A stretch of DNA of 28,544 bases from Candidatus Methylomirabilota bacterium (GCA_016208645.1 JACQXP010000461.1:1-28544); one strand, 5' to 3'. Shown: positions 1 to 7,834, counted from the stretch's first letter. A program made the numbers and translations. Notes: generated from the sequence alone by a model not told the origin.

Positions 1-1
1 G

Positions 2-45
2 AACCGCGACCGCGTGCTGAATTCGCCGTCGCGGTTTTGTCTTTG
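2..45 (+). terminator. Hairpin terminator of an upstream gene
   Basis: Nine-base arms AACCGCGAC (2-10) and GTCGCGGTT (28-36) are perfectly complementary across a 17-base loop and are followed by TTTTGTCTTT. This looks like an intrinsic terminator for a gene lying left of the window. The loop is longer than usual, which lowers certainty. Confidence 0.55.
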
Positions 46-46
46 A

Positions 47-65
47 GTCCCGCTATCAGCGGGAC
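47..65 (+). other. Leader hairpin upstream of the cold-shock gene
   Basis: GTCCCGCT (47-54) and AGCGGGAC (58-65) form an 8-bp stem with a three-base loop, about 80 bases before the csp start. It could lie in the csp 5' leader; cold-shock leaders are often structured, but nothing here proves a regulatory role. Confidence 0.35.
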
Positions 66-144
66 CGGCGGACGGGCGTGGCCTGGTCGGGCCGGGATGC
101 CCGCCGTCGTGGTTTGCAACAGCCGGGTAGAAGGAGGTTTGGAA

Positions 145-360
145 GTGAAGCTGACGGGAAAGGTCAAGTGGTTCAACGACGCGAAGGGCTATGGGTTCAT
201 CGAGCGTCCCGATGGCGATGATGTCTTCGTACATTATACCGCCATCCAGGGCACGGGCTTCCGCTCCCTGAGCGAGGGGGTGGAGGTGGAGTTCGAAGTC
301 GTGGATGGCCCGAAGGGCAAGCAGGCGGCGAACGTGACCAAGGTCGCCGTCCAGGCCTAA
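145..360 (+). CDS. CspA-family cold-shock protein
   Basis: This 71-residue protein is a single cold-shock domain, the usual length for the family. It binds single-stranded RNA/DNA and acts as an RNA chaperone in the cytoplasm. RNP1 (KGYGFI) and RNP2 (VFVHY) are both present, with the typical VKWFN start of strand one. The reading frame stays open upstream to 37, but a strong Shine-Dalgarno AAGGAGG at 131-137 sits seven bases before GTG 145, and the protein beginning VKLTGKVKWF is exactly family length, so that start is chosen. A perfect terminator follows at 385. The paralogue (cspA, cspD and so on) cannot be decided. Confidence 0.93.
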   Translation: MKLTGKVKWFNDAKGYGFIERPDGDDVFVHYTAIQGTGFRSLSEGVEVEFEVVDGPKGKQAANVTKVAVQA

Positions 361-384
361 CCCTTCAAGGGCGCATTGACCTCG

Positions 385-420
385 AAACCCCGGCGACGTA
401 CCATCGTCGCCGGGGTTTTC
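385..420 (+). terminator. Intrinsic terminator after csp
   Basis: Perfect 14-bp arms at 385-398 and 405-418 (core CCCCGGCGACG / CGTCGCCGGGG) with a TACCAT loop, ending in TTTT. It lies 24 bases after the csp stop codon. Confidence 0.9.
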
Positions 421-427
421 ATTTCAG

Positions 428-545
428 GGGGGCTGGGGGTCGGGCACCAGGGGTCGGCCCTCTGCTCTCGGCACTCGGCTCTCGGCTCTCAGCTCATTGG
501 TCATTGACCGCGGCTCTTGGCTCTCGGCTCTCGGCTCTGGAATGG
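428..545. repeat. Short-word repeat block A (GGCTCTCGG family)
   Basis: From 463 the sequence is a run of degenerate copies of GGCTCTCGG, GGCTCTCAG, GGCACTCGG and GGCTCTTGG, broken by TCATTGGTCATTGACCG. It fills the gap between the csp terminator and the ABC ATPase and abuts the ATPase start codon at 547, so it also occupies the expected ribosome-binding region. The same words recur at 3023-3055, 9267-9303 and 25362-25435. Confidence 0.75.
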
Positions 546-546
546 C

Positions 547-1461
<915 letters not shown>

Positions 1462-1465
1462 AAAA

Positions 1466-1582
1466 GACACCACTCATGGAACCACAGATTATGCAGCCCC
1501 CCTTCCCACCCCTCCCCCTCGGAGGGGGGAGGGCTCGGGTGGGGGTGAAATCTGCGTAATCTGCGAAATCTGCGGTTAAATT
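1466..1582. repeat. Nested short-word repeat block B
   Basis: The left part CCACAGATTATGCAG (1482-1496) is matched on the right by AAATCTGCGTAATCTGCG and another ATCTGCGG (1548-1575). Between them lies a second inverted pair, a C-rich arm (1497-1520) and a G-rich arm (1521-1546), with CCCCCTCGGAGGGGG at the centre. The left edge (about 1466-1496) is nearly identical to the left edge of block C at 2963-2994. Confidence 0.8.
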
Positions 1583-1598
1583 GGGTCTGGAGTTCTGC

Positions 1599-2372
1599 AT
1601 GCCACATCGATGGCCGACGCGGCGGGCGGTGCGGGTCTGGGAGCGGAACCTGACCGTCTTCCGGAAGTACTCGCTGCCGAGCCTGATCGGCCCCAGCATC
1701 GGGGAGCCGCTGCTGTACCTGCTGGGCCTGGGATTCGGCCTGGGGACGCTGGTGGGGACGGTGGGCGGCCTGCGGTACGTGGAGTTCGTGGCCCCCGGGA
1801 TGGTCATGTCCTCCGCGATGTTCGCCGCGGCCTACGAGTGCACCTATGGCGCGTACGTGCGCATGATTCACCAGCGGACCTACGAGGCGATCATCACCAC
1901 CCCCTTGAGCCTCGAGGACGTGGTGGCCGGTGACATCCTGTGGGGCGCCAGCAAGGGGGCCTTCAACGGCACGGTGATGCTGCTGGTCGTCGGCCTCTTC
2001 GGCCTGGCCCCATCCCCCTGGTCGCTGGCGGTGCCCGTGATCATCGCCCTGCTGGCCCTGCTCTTCGCCTGCCTGTCCCTGGTCGTGGCGGCCCTGGCGA
2101 AGAGTTTCGAATTCTTCAACTATTACCTGACGCTCGTCGTCACCCCCATGTTTCTGTTTTGCGGGGTGTTCTTCCCCCTGGAGTCTCTCCCGCGCTGGGC
2201 TCAGGATCTCGCCCGGTTCCTTCCTCTCACCTACGCCGTGGAGGCCACCCGGGCCCTGATGCGGGGTCGGCCGAGCGCGCAGGCCCTCCTGCCCCTGCTC
2301 TGGCTGGTCCCCCCCACCATCGCGGCCTTCCTGCTCGCCGCCCGCCTGGTCCGCCGCCGCCTGATCCACTGA
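1599..2372 (+). CDS. ABC-2 type transporter permease
   Basis: This 257-residue protein is the membrane partner of the preceding ATPase. It has about six hydrophobic segments, for example around LLYLLGLGFGLGTLV, FVAPGMVMSSAMFAAAY, GTVMLLVVGLFGLA and a C-terminal LLWLVPPTIAAFLLAARLV, and belongs to the ABC-2/NodJ/DrrB type. The conserved stretch before TM5 (YYLTLVVTPMFLFCGVFFP) is clear. ATG 1599 has GGAG at 1589-1592, six bases upstream; an upstream in-frame TTG (1581) lies in the tail of repeat B and is less likely. It probably exports a small hydrophobic compound. Confidence 0.88.
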   Translation: MPHRWPTRRAVRVWERNLTVFRKYSLPSLIGPSIGEPLLYLLGLGFGLGTLVGTVGGLRYVEFVAPGMVMSSAMFAAAYECTYGAYVRMIHQRTYEAIITTPLSLEDVVAGDILWGASKGAFNGTVMLLVVGLFGLAPSPWSLAVPVIIALLALLFACLSLVVAALAKSFEFFNYYLTLVVTPMFLFCGVFFPLESLPRWAQDLARFLPLTYAVEATRALMRGRPSAQALLPLLWLVPPTIAAFLLAARLVRRRLIH

Positions 2373-2387
2373 CCGGGTTTCCCATCC

Positions 2388-2417
2388 TTGACAGTCGAGC
2401 CCGGATTAAGCTATCCA
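2388..2417 (+). promoter_or_regulatory. Possible sigma-70 promoter for the VOC gene
   Basis: A perfect TTGACA (2388-2393) is followed after 18 bases by TATCCA (2412-2417). The -35 is strong and the -10 weak. It lies in the 175-base gap between the permease and the VOC gene, about 130 bases before the start codon. Confidence 0.4.
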
Positions 2418-2547
2418 ATGCGCTCAGGGCTGTATCAGCCGCAAAGGCGCCGATCACGCTCCACCCCCTGGATCGAGCCAGGTTCTCGGCAGTCCGCCCC
2501 ACAACCGTTCTTGGTCCCGCCCAGCATCGGGCTCAGAGGAGGGCACC

Positions 2548-2955
2548 ATGTTCTGTTACCTGGGGTACGTTGTTCTCTTCGTCGAAGATTTCGATGGCGC
2601 CTTGGCCTTCTACCGGGACAAGGTCGGCCTGGCCGTGCGTTTCCACGACAAGGGTTATGCAGAGCTGGCTGTGGCGGGATCCAAGTTCGCACTCCTGGCG
2701 CGCTCCCGCCTGCCCGAGTTGGTCGGCGCGGCACACACGGGCCGGCCGGCGACCGGCACCCATGAGGCTGGAGTGACGTTCCTGGTGGAGGATGTGGACC
2801 GCATCCACCGCGACCTGAGCGGCCGTGGCGTCCCCTTCCTCGGCGCCCCCCAGGACCGCCCGTGGGGACAGCGAACGGCCTACTTCCAGGATCCGGAGGG
2901 CCACCTGATCGAGATCGCCACCAACCTGCCACGCCCACGGCGCAGCGCCACCTAG
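2548..2955 (+). CDS. VOC-family (glyoxalase/bleomycin-resistance) protein
   Basis: This 135-residue protein has the paired beta-alpha-beta-beta-beta layout of the vicinal oxygen chelate fold. The first half is around YVVLFVEDFDGALAFYRDKV and the second around HEAGVTFLVEDVDRIH. It ends with the family hallmark QRTAYFQDPEGHLIEI, whose final Glu is a usual metal ligand. Members act as glyoxalases, dioxygenases or drug-binding proteins, and the exact reaction cannot be read from the sequence. ATG 2548 is preceded by GAGGAGGGCACC, a good ribosome-binding site. It is flanked by repeat C downstream and appears monocistronic. Confidence 0.85.
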   Translation: MFCYLGYVVLFVEDFDGALAFYRDKVGLAVRFHDKGYAELAVAGSKFALLARSRLPELVGAAHTGRPATGTHEAGVTFLVEDVDRIHRDLSGRGVPFLGAPQDRPWGQRTAYFQDPEGHLIEIATNLPRPRRSAT

Positions 2956-2962
2956 CAGACCA

Positions 2963-3111
2963 GAGACCACTTATGGAATCCACAGATTACGCAGATTTCG
3001 CAGATTCTGCGGATTTTTCCCGTGGCTCTCGGCTCGCGGCTCTCGGCTCTTCCCTGATCTGCGGAATCTGCGGATGATTTTTACCTCCCGTCTGTGGTTT
3101 TCTTGATTCCA
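2963..3111. repeat. Nested short-word repeat block C
   Basis: Outer arms GGAATCCACAGA (2975-2986) and TCTGTGG...TTGATTCC (3091-3110) enclose inner arms ACGCAGATTTCGCAGATTC (2989-3007) and GATCTGCGGAATCTGCGG (3056-3073). The core (3023-3053) is a third, unrelated word run, GGCTCTCGGCTCGCGG and so on. Compared with block B, the outer family is conserved while the nested core is different. Confidence 0.8.
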
Positions 3112-3122
3112 GGGAGACAACC

Positions 3123-4175
3123 ATGCCGACTGTGCGTGCCGACCTGCTCCAGGCGCTCGTGACCCGCGCCTATGAGCGCATGGGGGCTTCGCGCGAGGAC
3201 GCGGTGCAGGTGGCGACCTGCCTGGTGCGGGCGAACCTGTGCGGCTACGACTCGCACGGCGTGTTCCGCCTGGCGCAACACTACGAGTGGTGGAAGGCGG
3301 GGCTCCTCCACCCGGCCGCTCGCCCGGTCGTCGTCGGGGAAACCGCCTTCGCCGCCAGGGTGGACGGCCGGCACGCCTTCGGCCAGGTCGTCGCCGGGTT
3401 CGCCACCCGGGTGGCCATCGAGAAGGCCCGGAAGAGCGGCATGGCCGTCGTCACGGCGATGGGGTCCAATCACGTGGGCCGCCTGGCGGATTATGCCGAG
3501 GCCATCCAGGAGGCCGGACTCCTCGGGCTCATCACGGTGAACGACTCCGGGGCCGGCCAGTGGGTGGTCCCCTGCGGGGGGATGGAGCCTCGCCTCGCCA
3601 CGAACCCCATCGCCATGGGGATCCCGGGCGGGACGGGGCCGGGCATCCTGTTCGACTTCTCCACGAGCGCCGCCGCCCACGGAAAGGTCCGCCAGCTCCT
3701 CCTGCGGGGCGAGGCCGCGCCGCCCGGCTGGCTCATCGACGCGAACGGCAAAGAGACGACGGACCCGGCCTGTCTGTTCGCCGACCGGCACGGGGCCCTG
3801 CTGCCTGCGGGAGGGCACAAAGGCTACGCGCTGAGCCTGGCGGTCGAGGTGCTGTCGGGCATCCTGTCCGGGGCCGGCTTTGTCCGGCCGGACCCGGGGC
3901 CGGAGGAGATGAACGGCATGTTCATCCTGGCCCTGGATGTGGCCTGGTTCCTGCCGCCGGCGGAGTTTCGCGCGCAGGTGGACCGGTTGACCGCCTACGT
4001 CAAGAGCGCGCGGCCACTCCCTGGAGGCGAGCCGGTGCACATTCCGGGAGAGGGAAGCCGGGAGGAAGCGGCGCGGCGCGCCCGCGAGGGCATCGCCTTC
4101 AGCGACCAGGCCTGGGCCAAGGTGGCGGGGGTGCTCAAGGAACTCGGCTTGACCGCAGAGCTACCTGCCCCGTGA
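3123..4175 (+). CDS. Ldh-family malate/(S)-lactate/ureidoglycolate-type dehydrogenase
   Basis: This 350-residue protein belongs to the Ldh_2 (malate/L-sulfolactate/ureidoglycolate dehydrogenase) family of NAD(P)-dependent oxidoreductases, which is unrelated to classical Rossmann lactate dehydrogenases. Family signatures seen are DSHGVFRL (catalytic His45), the nucleotide-binding stretch around VVTAMGSNHVGRLADYAE, the ATNPIAMGIPG motif, DFSTSAAAHGKV, and GGHKGYALSLAVEVLSG near residue 240. Length matches the family. ATG 3123 follows AGGGAGACAACC. A fragment of a probable TRAP-type permease lies just downstream on the opposite strand; Ldh_2 genes often accompany organic-acid transporters. The substrate is not determinable. 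Confidence 0.92.
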   Translation: MPTVRADLLQALVTRAYERMGASREDAVQVATCLVRANLCGYDSHGVFRLAQHYEWWKAGLLHPAARPVVVGETAFAARVDGRHAFGQVVAGFATRVAIEKARKSGMAVVTAMGSNHVGRLADYAEAIQEAGLLGLITVNDSGAGQWVVPCGGMEPRLATNPIAMGIPGGTGPGILFDFSTSAAAHGKVRQLLLRGEAAPPGWLIDANGKETTDPACLFADRHGALLPAGGHKGYALSLAVEVLSGILSGAGFVRPDPGPEEMNGMFILALDVAWFLPPAEFRAQVDRLTAYVKSARPLPGGEPVHIPGEGSREEAARRAREGIAFSDQAWAKVAGVLKELGLTAELPAP

Positions 4176-4183
4176 GTTCTGCA

Positions 4184-4270
4184 CTACTTCGATGTCAGCA
4201 GGCTCGGCACGATGAGCGTCAGGCCGGGGACGAAGGTGACGACGGCGAGCATGGCCACCAGGGACGGCAT
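4184..4270 (-). pseudogene. C-terminal remnant of a TRAP-type permease (DctM-like)
   Basis: The minus strand from 4270 to the TAG at 4184 encodes a hydrophobic tail containing MLAVVTFVPGLTLIVPSLL, which resembles the last helix of TRAP dicarboxylate transporter large subunits (pattern LxxVTxxPxLxLxxPxLL). The frame continues only into the inverted end of the transposase element at 4272, and no matching N-terminal part appears on the far side of that element. It is therefore a truncated relic, probably left by insertion plus deletion. The match rests on a short segment, so the family call is tentative. Confidence 0.45.
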
Positions 4271-4271
4271 A

Positions 4272-5388
4272 GGGGACGTTGCGCGAAAAGTCCGATTTCT
4301 CATTGGCACCACCCCGGAATCTCATCGCTCCACGCCCGCGCCACCTCGGCCCCGCGTCGTGCCGCCCAACTCACATGACTCCGGCCTTGGCCCCAGAAGC
4401 GGCCGAGTTCGCTCGCGGGCCGGCCGAACTCGTGTACCCATAGGTACGCGACAAGCTGGCGCGCCACAGGTGCGGGTGGGACCCGGCTGCGCCCAAAGAC
4501 GGCCTCGGCGCTGAGCCCCAAACTCCTTGCCACTCGTTGAACGAGGGTGGGAAGGTCAAGAGCGGGACGCCGATGCGGGAGGTGGGCCGCCGATTGGGCT
4601 TCCACTTCCCGCAACACTCCCTCCACAAACGCGCTCGTGCCGAGGATCCGCTCGTCGGCCATGTACGCCTCTCGGCCTCGGCGCAACCCCTGCACGGCTT
4701 TCCAGCCCCCGAGACTCCGAATCAATCCTCCGCCCTCCAGCTCGTGCCGACGTCCCTGGAACATCCCGGCCGCGACAAAGGCGCGGTAGGCGGCTCGCGC
4801 CCTGCGAGGCTCACGGGCGAACCGGCTCAGAACCTCGGCGGTCGCCTGCCAGGGGCGAGGGATGCACCCGCAGAGCGCCGCGTGTCCTGTCCATGGATAG
4901 CGCTCAAGCGCCCGGAGGTCTGGGACGCGCTTCGCCCGGAGTGGGTTGAGGTGAAGGTACCGGACCAACTCCAGGAGGTACGGCTCCTCCTCCACCACGA
5001 CCGACTTGTACCGGTTTTGGAAGAGATGCCCGACCCGCTTGTGTCGGCGGTTGAAGACCCCGGCGTATCCAGTGAGGAGCGACCGCATGCTCCGGGCGAG
5101 GGGGCGGCTCCCCGTCCGGACCAACAGGTGGGCGTGGTTGGGCAGCAGAGCCCACGCGTACACCACGACCGTCCCGGCCTCGGCCAATGCCGCGAGGCGA
5201 GCCACGAAGTCGGTCCGGTCGCCATCGTCCCAGAAGATGGGCCGGCGTTCGATCCCCCGCACCATCACGTGGTGCAGGACCCCGTGGGCATCCAGCCGTG
5301 GTCCGCGTGGCATGCCGGGAAGCCTCCGCACTTCAGGTGGGCCAACTGGGTCTCAACCGAGATATCGGACTTATCGCGCAACGTCCCC
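4272..5388 (-). mobile_element. RAYT/IS200-like element with 28-bp inverted ends
   Basis: The ends are 4272-4299 and 5361-5388. They are inverted copies matching at 26 of 28 positions, with outer core GGGGACGTTGCGCGA and inner AAGTCCGAT. They enclose a single tyrosine transposase gene whose stop codon begins at the inner edge of the left end. True IS200/IS605 elements lack inverted ends, but genes of the REP-associated transposase group are commonly flanked by inverted REP-like sequences, which fits. The left side joins a permease remnant; the right side ends 25 bases from the osmC stop. No clear target duplication is seen. Confidence 0.8.
4300..5313 (-). CDS. REP-associated tyrosine transposase (Y1_Tnp/RAYT)
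   Basis: This 337-residue protein is a HUH-type single-strand DNA transposase of the Y1 group. The metal-binding HAH motif is at residues 60-62 (LPNHAHLLV), and the nucleophilic Tyr is probably Y119 in RYLHLNPLRA. NRRHKRVGHLFQNRYKS between them is characteristic of the group. The C-terminal 100 residues carry a DnaA/Trp-repressor-like helix-turn-helix region (around LGLSAEAVFGRSR...GQGRSHVSWAARRG), as in the longer RAYT subfamily. ATG 5313 has GGAGG nine bases upstream; an in-frame GTG at 5331 would place that site inside the gene. The gene is intact. Confidence 0.88.
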   Translation of the reverse strand: MPRGPRLDAHGVLHHVMVRGIERRPIFWDDGDRTDFVARLAALAEAGTVVVYAWALLPNHAHLLVRTGSRPLARSMRSLLTGYAGVFNRRHKRVGHLFQNRYKSVVVEEEPYLLELVRYLHLNPLRAKRVPDLRALERYPWTGHAALCGCIPRPWQATAEVLSRFAREPRRARAAYRAFVAAGMFQGRRHELEGGGLIRSLGGWKAVQGLRRGREAYMADERILGTSAFVEGVLREVEAQSAAHLPHRRPALDLPTLVQRVARSLGLSAEAVFGRSRVPPAPVARQLVAYLWVHEFGRPASELGRFWGQGRSHVSWAARRGAEVARAWSDEIPGWCQ

Positions 5389-5413
5389 TTCGTCCCCTTC
5401 CCGTCCCCTCCCG

Positions 5414-5825
5414 TTACTTTGCGACGATGACCACCTCAGACGTCAACGTCCTTTTGATCGGGCACCGTTCCGAGATCTCCAGCAGCCGCGCCTGCTGCTC
5501 GTCGGTCAGATCCCCTTCCAGTGTCATCCGCGATTCGATCCGGTCCACCCGGCCTCCTTGGTCTCGCACTCGGCGCAGTCCTTGGCGTGGACCTTTTCGT
5601 GCCGGAGATCCGCGCTGGCCCGGTGAGGGGCCAGCCCTTCCGCCGTGCGTACAGCACGACCGTCATGCACATTCAGGCCCCCAGCGCCGACAGCAGCAGG
5701 CTGTACGGATCGGGGCCCGTCCCCTCCCCGCCCGCCTCCACGGGCTCGTCGGCAAAAAACCGGTGCGGGCCGGCCTGGATCTCCTGCTGGAGATTCCGAG
5801 TCGAAGAGACCACCACGTGCGCCAT
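5414..5825 (-). pseudogene. OsmC-family protein with in-frame UGA at the catalytic Cys (candidate selenoprotein) and two frameshifts
   Basis: ATG 5825 follows GGGGGGTGCC. The first 50 residues (MAHVVVSSTRNLQ...DPYSLLLSALGA) are a clear OsmC/Ohr N-terminus. Codon 51 (5675-5673) is TGA exactly where homologues carry the peroxidatic Cys of GACTSMT; the frame continues MCMTVVLYARRKGWPLTG. After 5617-5624 the homology moves to another frame (DLRHEKVHAKDCAECETKE), and after 5548-5556 to the third (GRVDRIESRMTLEGDL...EISERCPIKRTL), ending at TAA 5414. Restoring one base at each point gives about 137 residues, normal family length, with the second conserved Cys kept. Family role: thiol-dependent reduction of organic peroxides or related detoxification. 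The Sec reading is favoured, but a decayed Cys version is possible. Confidence 0.75.
5642..5660 (-). promoter_or_regulatory. Candidate bacterial SECIS hairpin after the osmC UGA
   Basis: In the minus-strand RNA, GUCGUGC (5660-5654) pairs with GCACGGC (5648-5642), one pair being G-U, closing a five-base loop UGUAC with G second. The loop starts about 20 bases after the UGA. Small apical loops with a G in the first two positions at this distance fit the described bacterial SECIS pattern. Competing folds exist in this short segment. Confidence 0.4.
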
Positions 5826-6068
5826 GGCACCCCCCGGTTACAGGCTCCCTGGCCAAAATGCCCGCCGAGAATATCAACCACGCCTGCCCACCGCAAGAAA
5901 AACAACGGGGGGTTCCTCCACCCGTGCCAGCGCCAGGAACTTTCCCGCCCCCCATGGAGTTGAGTAACATAATCGGGATTGCCAAGGTCTCCTTGCTTGT
6001 GTAGCCTGTGTCGCCCATCCTCGTCTGAAGCCTACGGTCCACAAACAAATCGAACAGGAGGGGGAATC

Positions 6069-6725
6069 ATGAACGCAAGGACCATGAGGGGGTTCCTTAT
6101 CTTCACGTGGATTCTCACCCTGGTGACGTCCCTCGCCGACATGGGCACCCCACAGACTGCCTTGGCCCAGACCATCGTGGATGAATGGAATCTGGTCAAG
6201 GTCCCACCGGCGCCCGAGCTGAAGCGGGTGACGATCGATCCCAAGGGGAGCGCCCTTCTCGTCCTGGACATCGTAAAGCAAACCTGTCCCCCCCGCCCCC
6301 GGTGCGTTGCGTCCGTTCCAAAGATCCGGGGCCTGCTGACCCAGGCGAGGGGCAAGGGGGTGGCGGTGATCTACTCTCTCATACCCGGGGGAACGGTCGC
6401 GGACATTCTCATGGAGGTAGCGCCCCAGGGGGGAGAACCCATCGTCACCTCGGGGCCCGACAAGTTCCTCGGAACGGACCTGGAAAAGATCCTGAAAGAG
6501 AAGGGGATTCAGACGGTGGTCGTCGTTGGCACCGCCGCCCACGGAGCTGTCATCTATACGGCTAGTAGCGCCGCGCTGAAGGGACTCAAGGTAATCGTTC
6601 CGGTGGACGGCATGTCCGCCGCAGACCCTTACGCTGAGCAGTACACGGCGTGGCACCTCCTCAATGCCCCTCGGGTTGGTCCCCAGGTCACGCTGACGAG
6701 GAGCGACATGATCCAATATCCCTAG
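6069..6725 (+). CDS. Exported isochorismatase-like (cysteine hydrolase fold) protein lacking the catalytic Cys
   Basis: This 218-residue protein starts with a Sec signal peptide (hydrophobic FLIFTWILTLVTSL, probable cleavage after ALAQ at residue 34), followed by an isochorismatase-like alpha/beta domain. The usual Asp is present (LLVLDIV, D67), as is a Lys candidate (GPDKF, K132). The nucleophile motif, normally G..TH.CV..TA, reads GTAAHGAVIYTA, with Ala160 at the Cys position. It is therefore either inactive or a non-hydrolytic subgroup. ATG 6069 has AGGAGGGGGAATC upstream; in-frame sequence before it (from 5979) has no such site. A second exported hydrolase-fold gene follows 203 bases later on the same strand. 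Confidence 0.8.
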   Translation: MNARTMRGFLIFTWILTLVTSLADMGTPQTALAQTIVDEWNLVKVPPAPELKRVTIDPKGSALLVLDIVKQTCPPRPRCVASVPKIRGLLTQARGKGVAVIYSLIPGGTVADILMEVAPQGGEPIVTSGPDKFLGTDLEKILKEKGIQTVVVVGTAAHGAVIYTASSAALKGLKVIVPVDGMSAADPYAEQYTAWHLLNAPRVGPQVTLTRSDMIQYP

Positions 6726-6840
6726 CCCCGGCCGCACCGGTGCCGACCGGGCCGGTGGAAGCATTCCAGCAGGCGTGGAGCCACAAGGTCAGGCTGTTGG
6801 CGCCCGCGCCGGGGGACACCGTCGAATTCTAGCCGAGGGG

Positions 6841-6910
6841 CTGGGGGGCAGAGGAGCAGAGGGGAAAGCCAGCGGGAGTAGTCCCCTCTGCACCTCGGCC
6901 CCCCTGCACA
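6841..6910. repeat. Short-word inverted repeat block D
   Basis: The left arm (CTGGGGGGCAGAGGAGCAGAGGGGA, 6841-6865) and right arm (6880-6908, TCCCCTCTGCACCTCGGCC then CCCCTGC) are complementary with small gaps. Each is built from GCAGAGG/CCTCTGC words. It lies immediately before the ribosome-binding site of the next gene (AAGAGGAGG at 6914-6922). Confidence 0.65.
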
Positions 6911-6927
6911 GTCAAGAGGAGGAGTGC

Positions 6928-7809
6928 ATGGACGACACCATGGATTGGATTGGAAACGCCAGGCAGGGCATGTCCCGACGCCAGTTCATGGCCGGCGTCG
7001 GAGTCGCCGGGGCCGGCCTGGCCGGTTTCGCCGTCGCCGCCGCCCCCGTGGCCGGCCAGATTATCACCACACCGACGGATGGCCTGATCGTAGCAGAATC
7101 CGGGGTCCCGGCCGGGGATTTCCAGGTCCCCATCTACGAGGCCCGGCCCGCCGCGGCCGGGCCGTACCCCGTGGTCCTGGTCATCCCTGAGATCTGGGGG
7201 ATGCACGAGCACATCAAAGACGTGGCGCGCCGCTTCGCCCGGGAGGGGTTCTTGGGGATAACCTTCGAGCCGTACGCACGAGAGGGCGGCGTTCTTCACC
7301 TGCCGGATATGGCGGCCGTCCAGAGGATCGTGAACGCCGTTCCGGATGCCCGAGTCATGGGCGACCTGGATGCCCTCGTGGCATATGCGAAGCAACATGC
7401 CTCTGGCCACCCTGACCGGATCGGCGTGACCGGATTCTGCCGCGGCGGGACATACACGCTCCTGTTCGCTGCCCACAGCCGGGAGATCAAGGCTGCAGTC
7501 GCCTGGTACGGGCAGATCAAGCCAGTCAAGACGCCTGGCATACGAACCGCCGGCCCCCTGGACCTGGCGGGGCAGATCACGGCACCCCTCCTGGGCCTTT
7601 ACGGTGAGGCAGACCTCGGGATTCCCGTGGCTGACCTGAAGGAGATGGAGGCCGCCCTGAAGGCGCGAGGCACGACCGCGGAGTTCGTCGTGTACCCCGG
7701 CGCCCCCCATGCCTTCCATGCCGATTACCGGCCCAGCTACCGGCCCGAGGCGGCCAAGGACGGCTGGGCGCGCTGCGTGGCGTGGTTCGCCAGGTATCTG
7801 AAGGGGTAG
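6928..7809 (+). CDS. Tat-exported dienelactone hydrolase family protein
   Basis: This 293-residue protein has a twin-arginine signal (SRRQF at 16-20, then a Gly/Ala-rich hydrophobic stretch to about residue 43, VAGQ), so it is probably exported folded. The mature part is a dienelactone-hydrolase alpha/beta fold: IPEIWGMHEHIKDVARRFA, nucleophile Cys171 in GFCRGG, Asp229 in YGEADLGIP and His261 in YPGAPHAFH, giving the complete Cys-Asp-His triad of the family. ATG 6928 follows AAGAGGAGGAGTGC; the frame upstream (from 6775) is repeat D and not coding. A strong terminator follows. The natural ester or lactone substrate is unknown. Confidence 0.92.
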   Translation: MDDTMDWIGNARQGMSRRQFMAGVGVAGAGLAGFAVAAAPVAGQIITTPTDGLIVAESGVPAGDFQVPIYEARPAAAGPYPVVLVIPEIWGMHEHIKDVARRFAREGFLGITFEPYAREGGVLHLPDMAAVQRIVNAVPDARVMGDLDALVAYAKQHASGHPDRIGVTGFCRGGTYTLLFAAHSREIKAAVAWYGQIKPVKTPGIRTAGPLDLAGQITAPLLGLYGEADLGIPVADLKEMEAALKARGTTAEFVVYPGAPHAFHADYRPSYRPEAAKDGWARCVAWFARYLKG

Positions 7810-7834
7810 CGCGGAAGGATTTGGCCGGAAGAAC

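Noticed and set aside
6650..6832. Plus-strand frame ending VRLLAPAPGDTVEF
   Set aside because: It mostly overlaps the isochorismatase-like gene, has no start signal, and the tail matches no recognised family.
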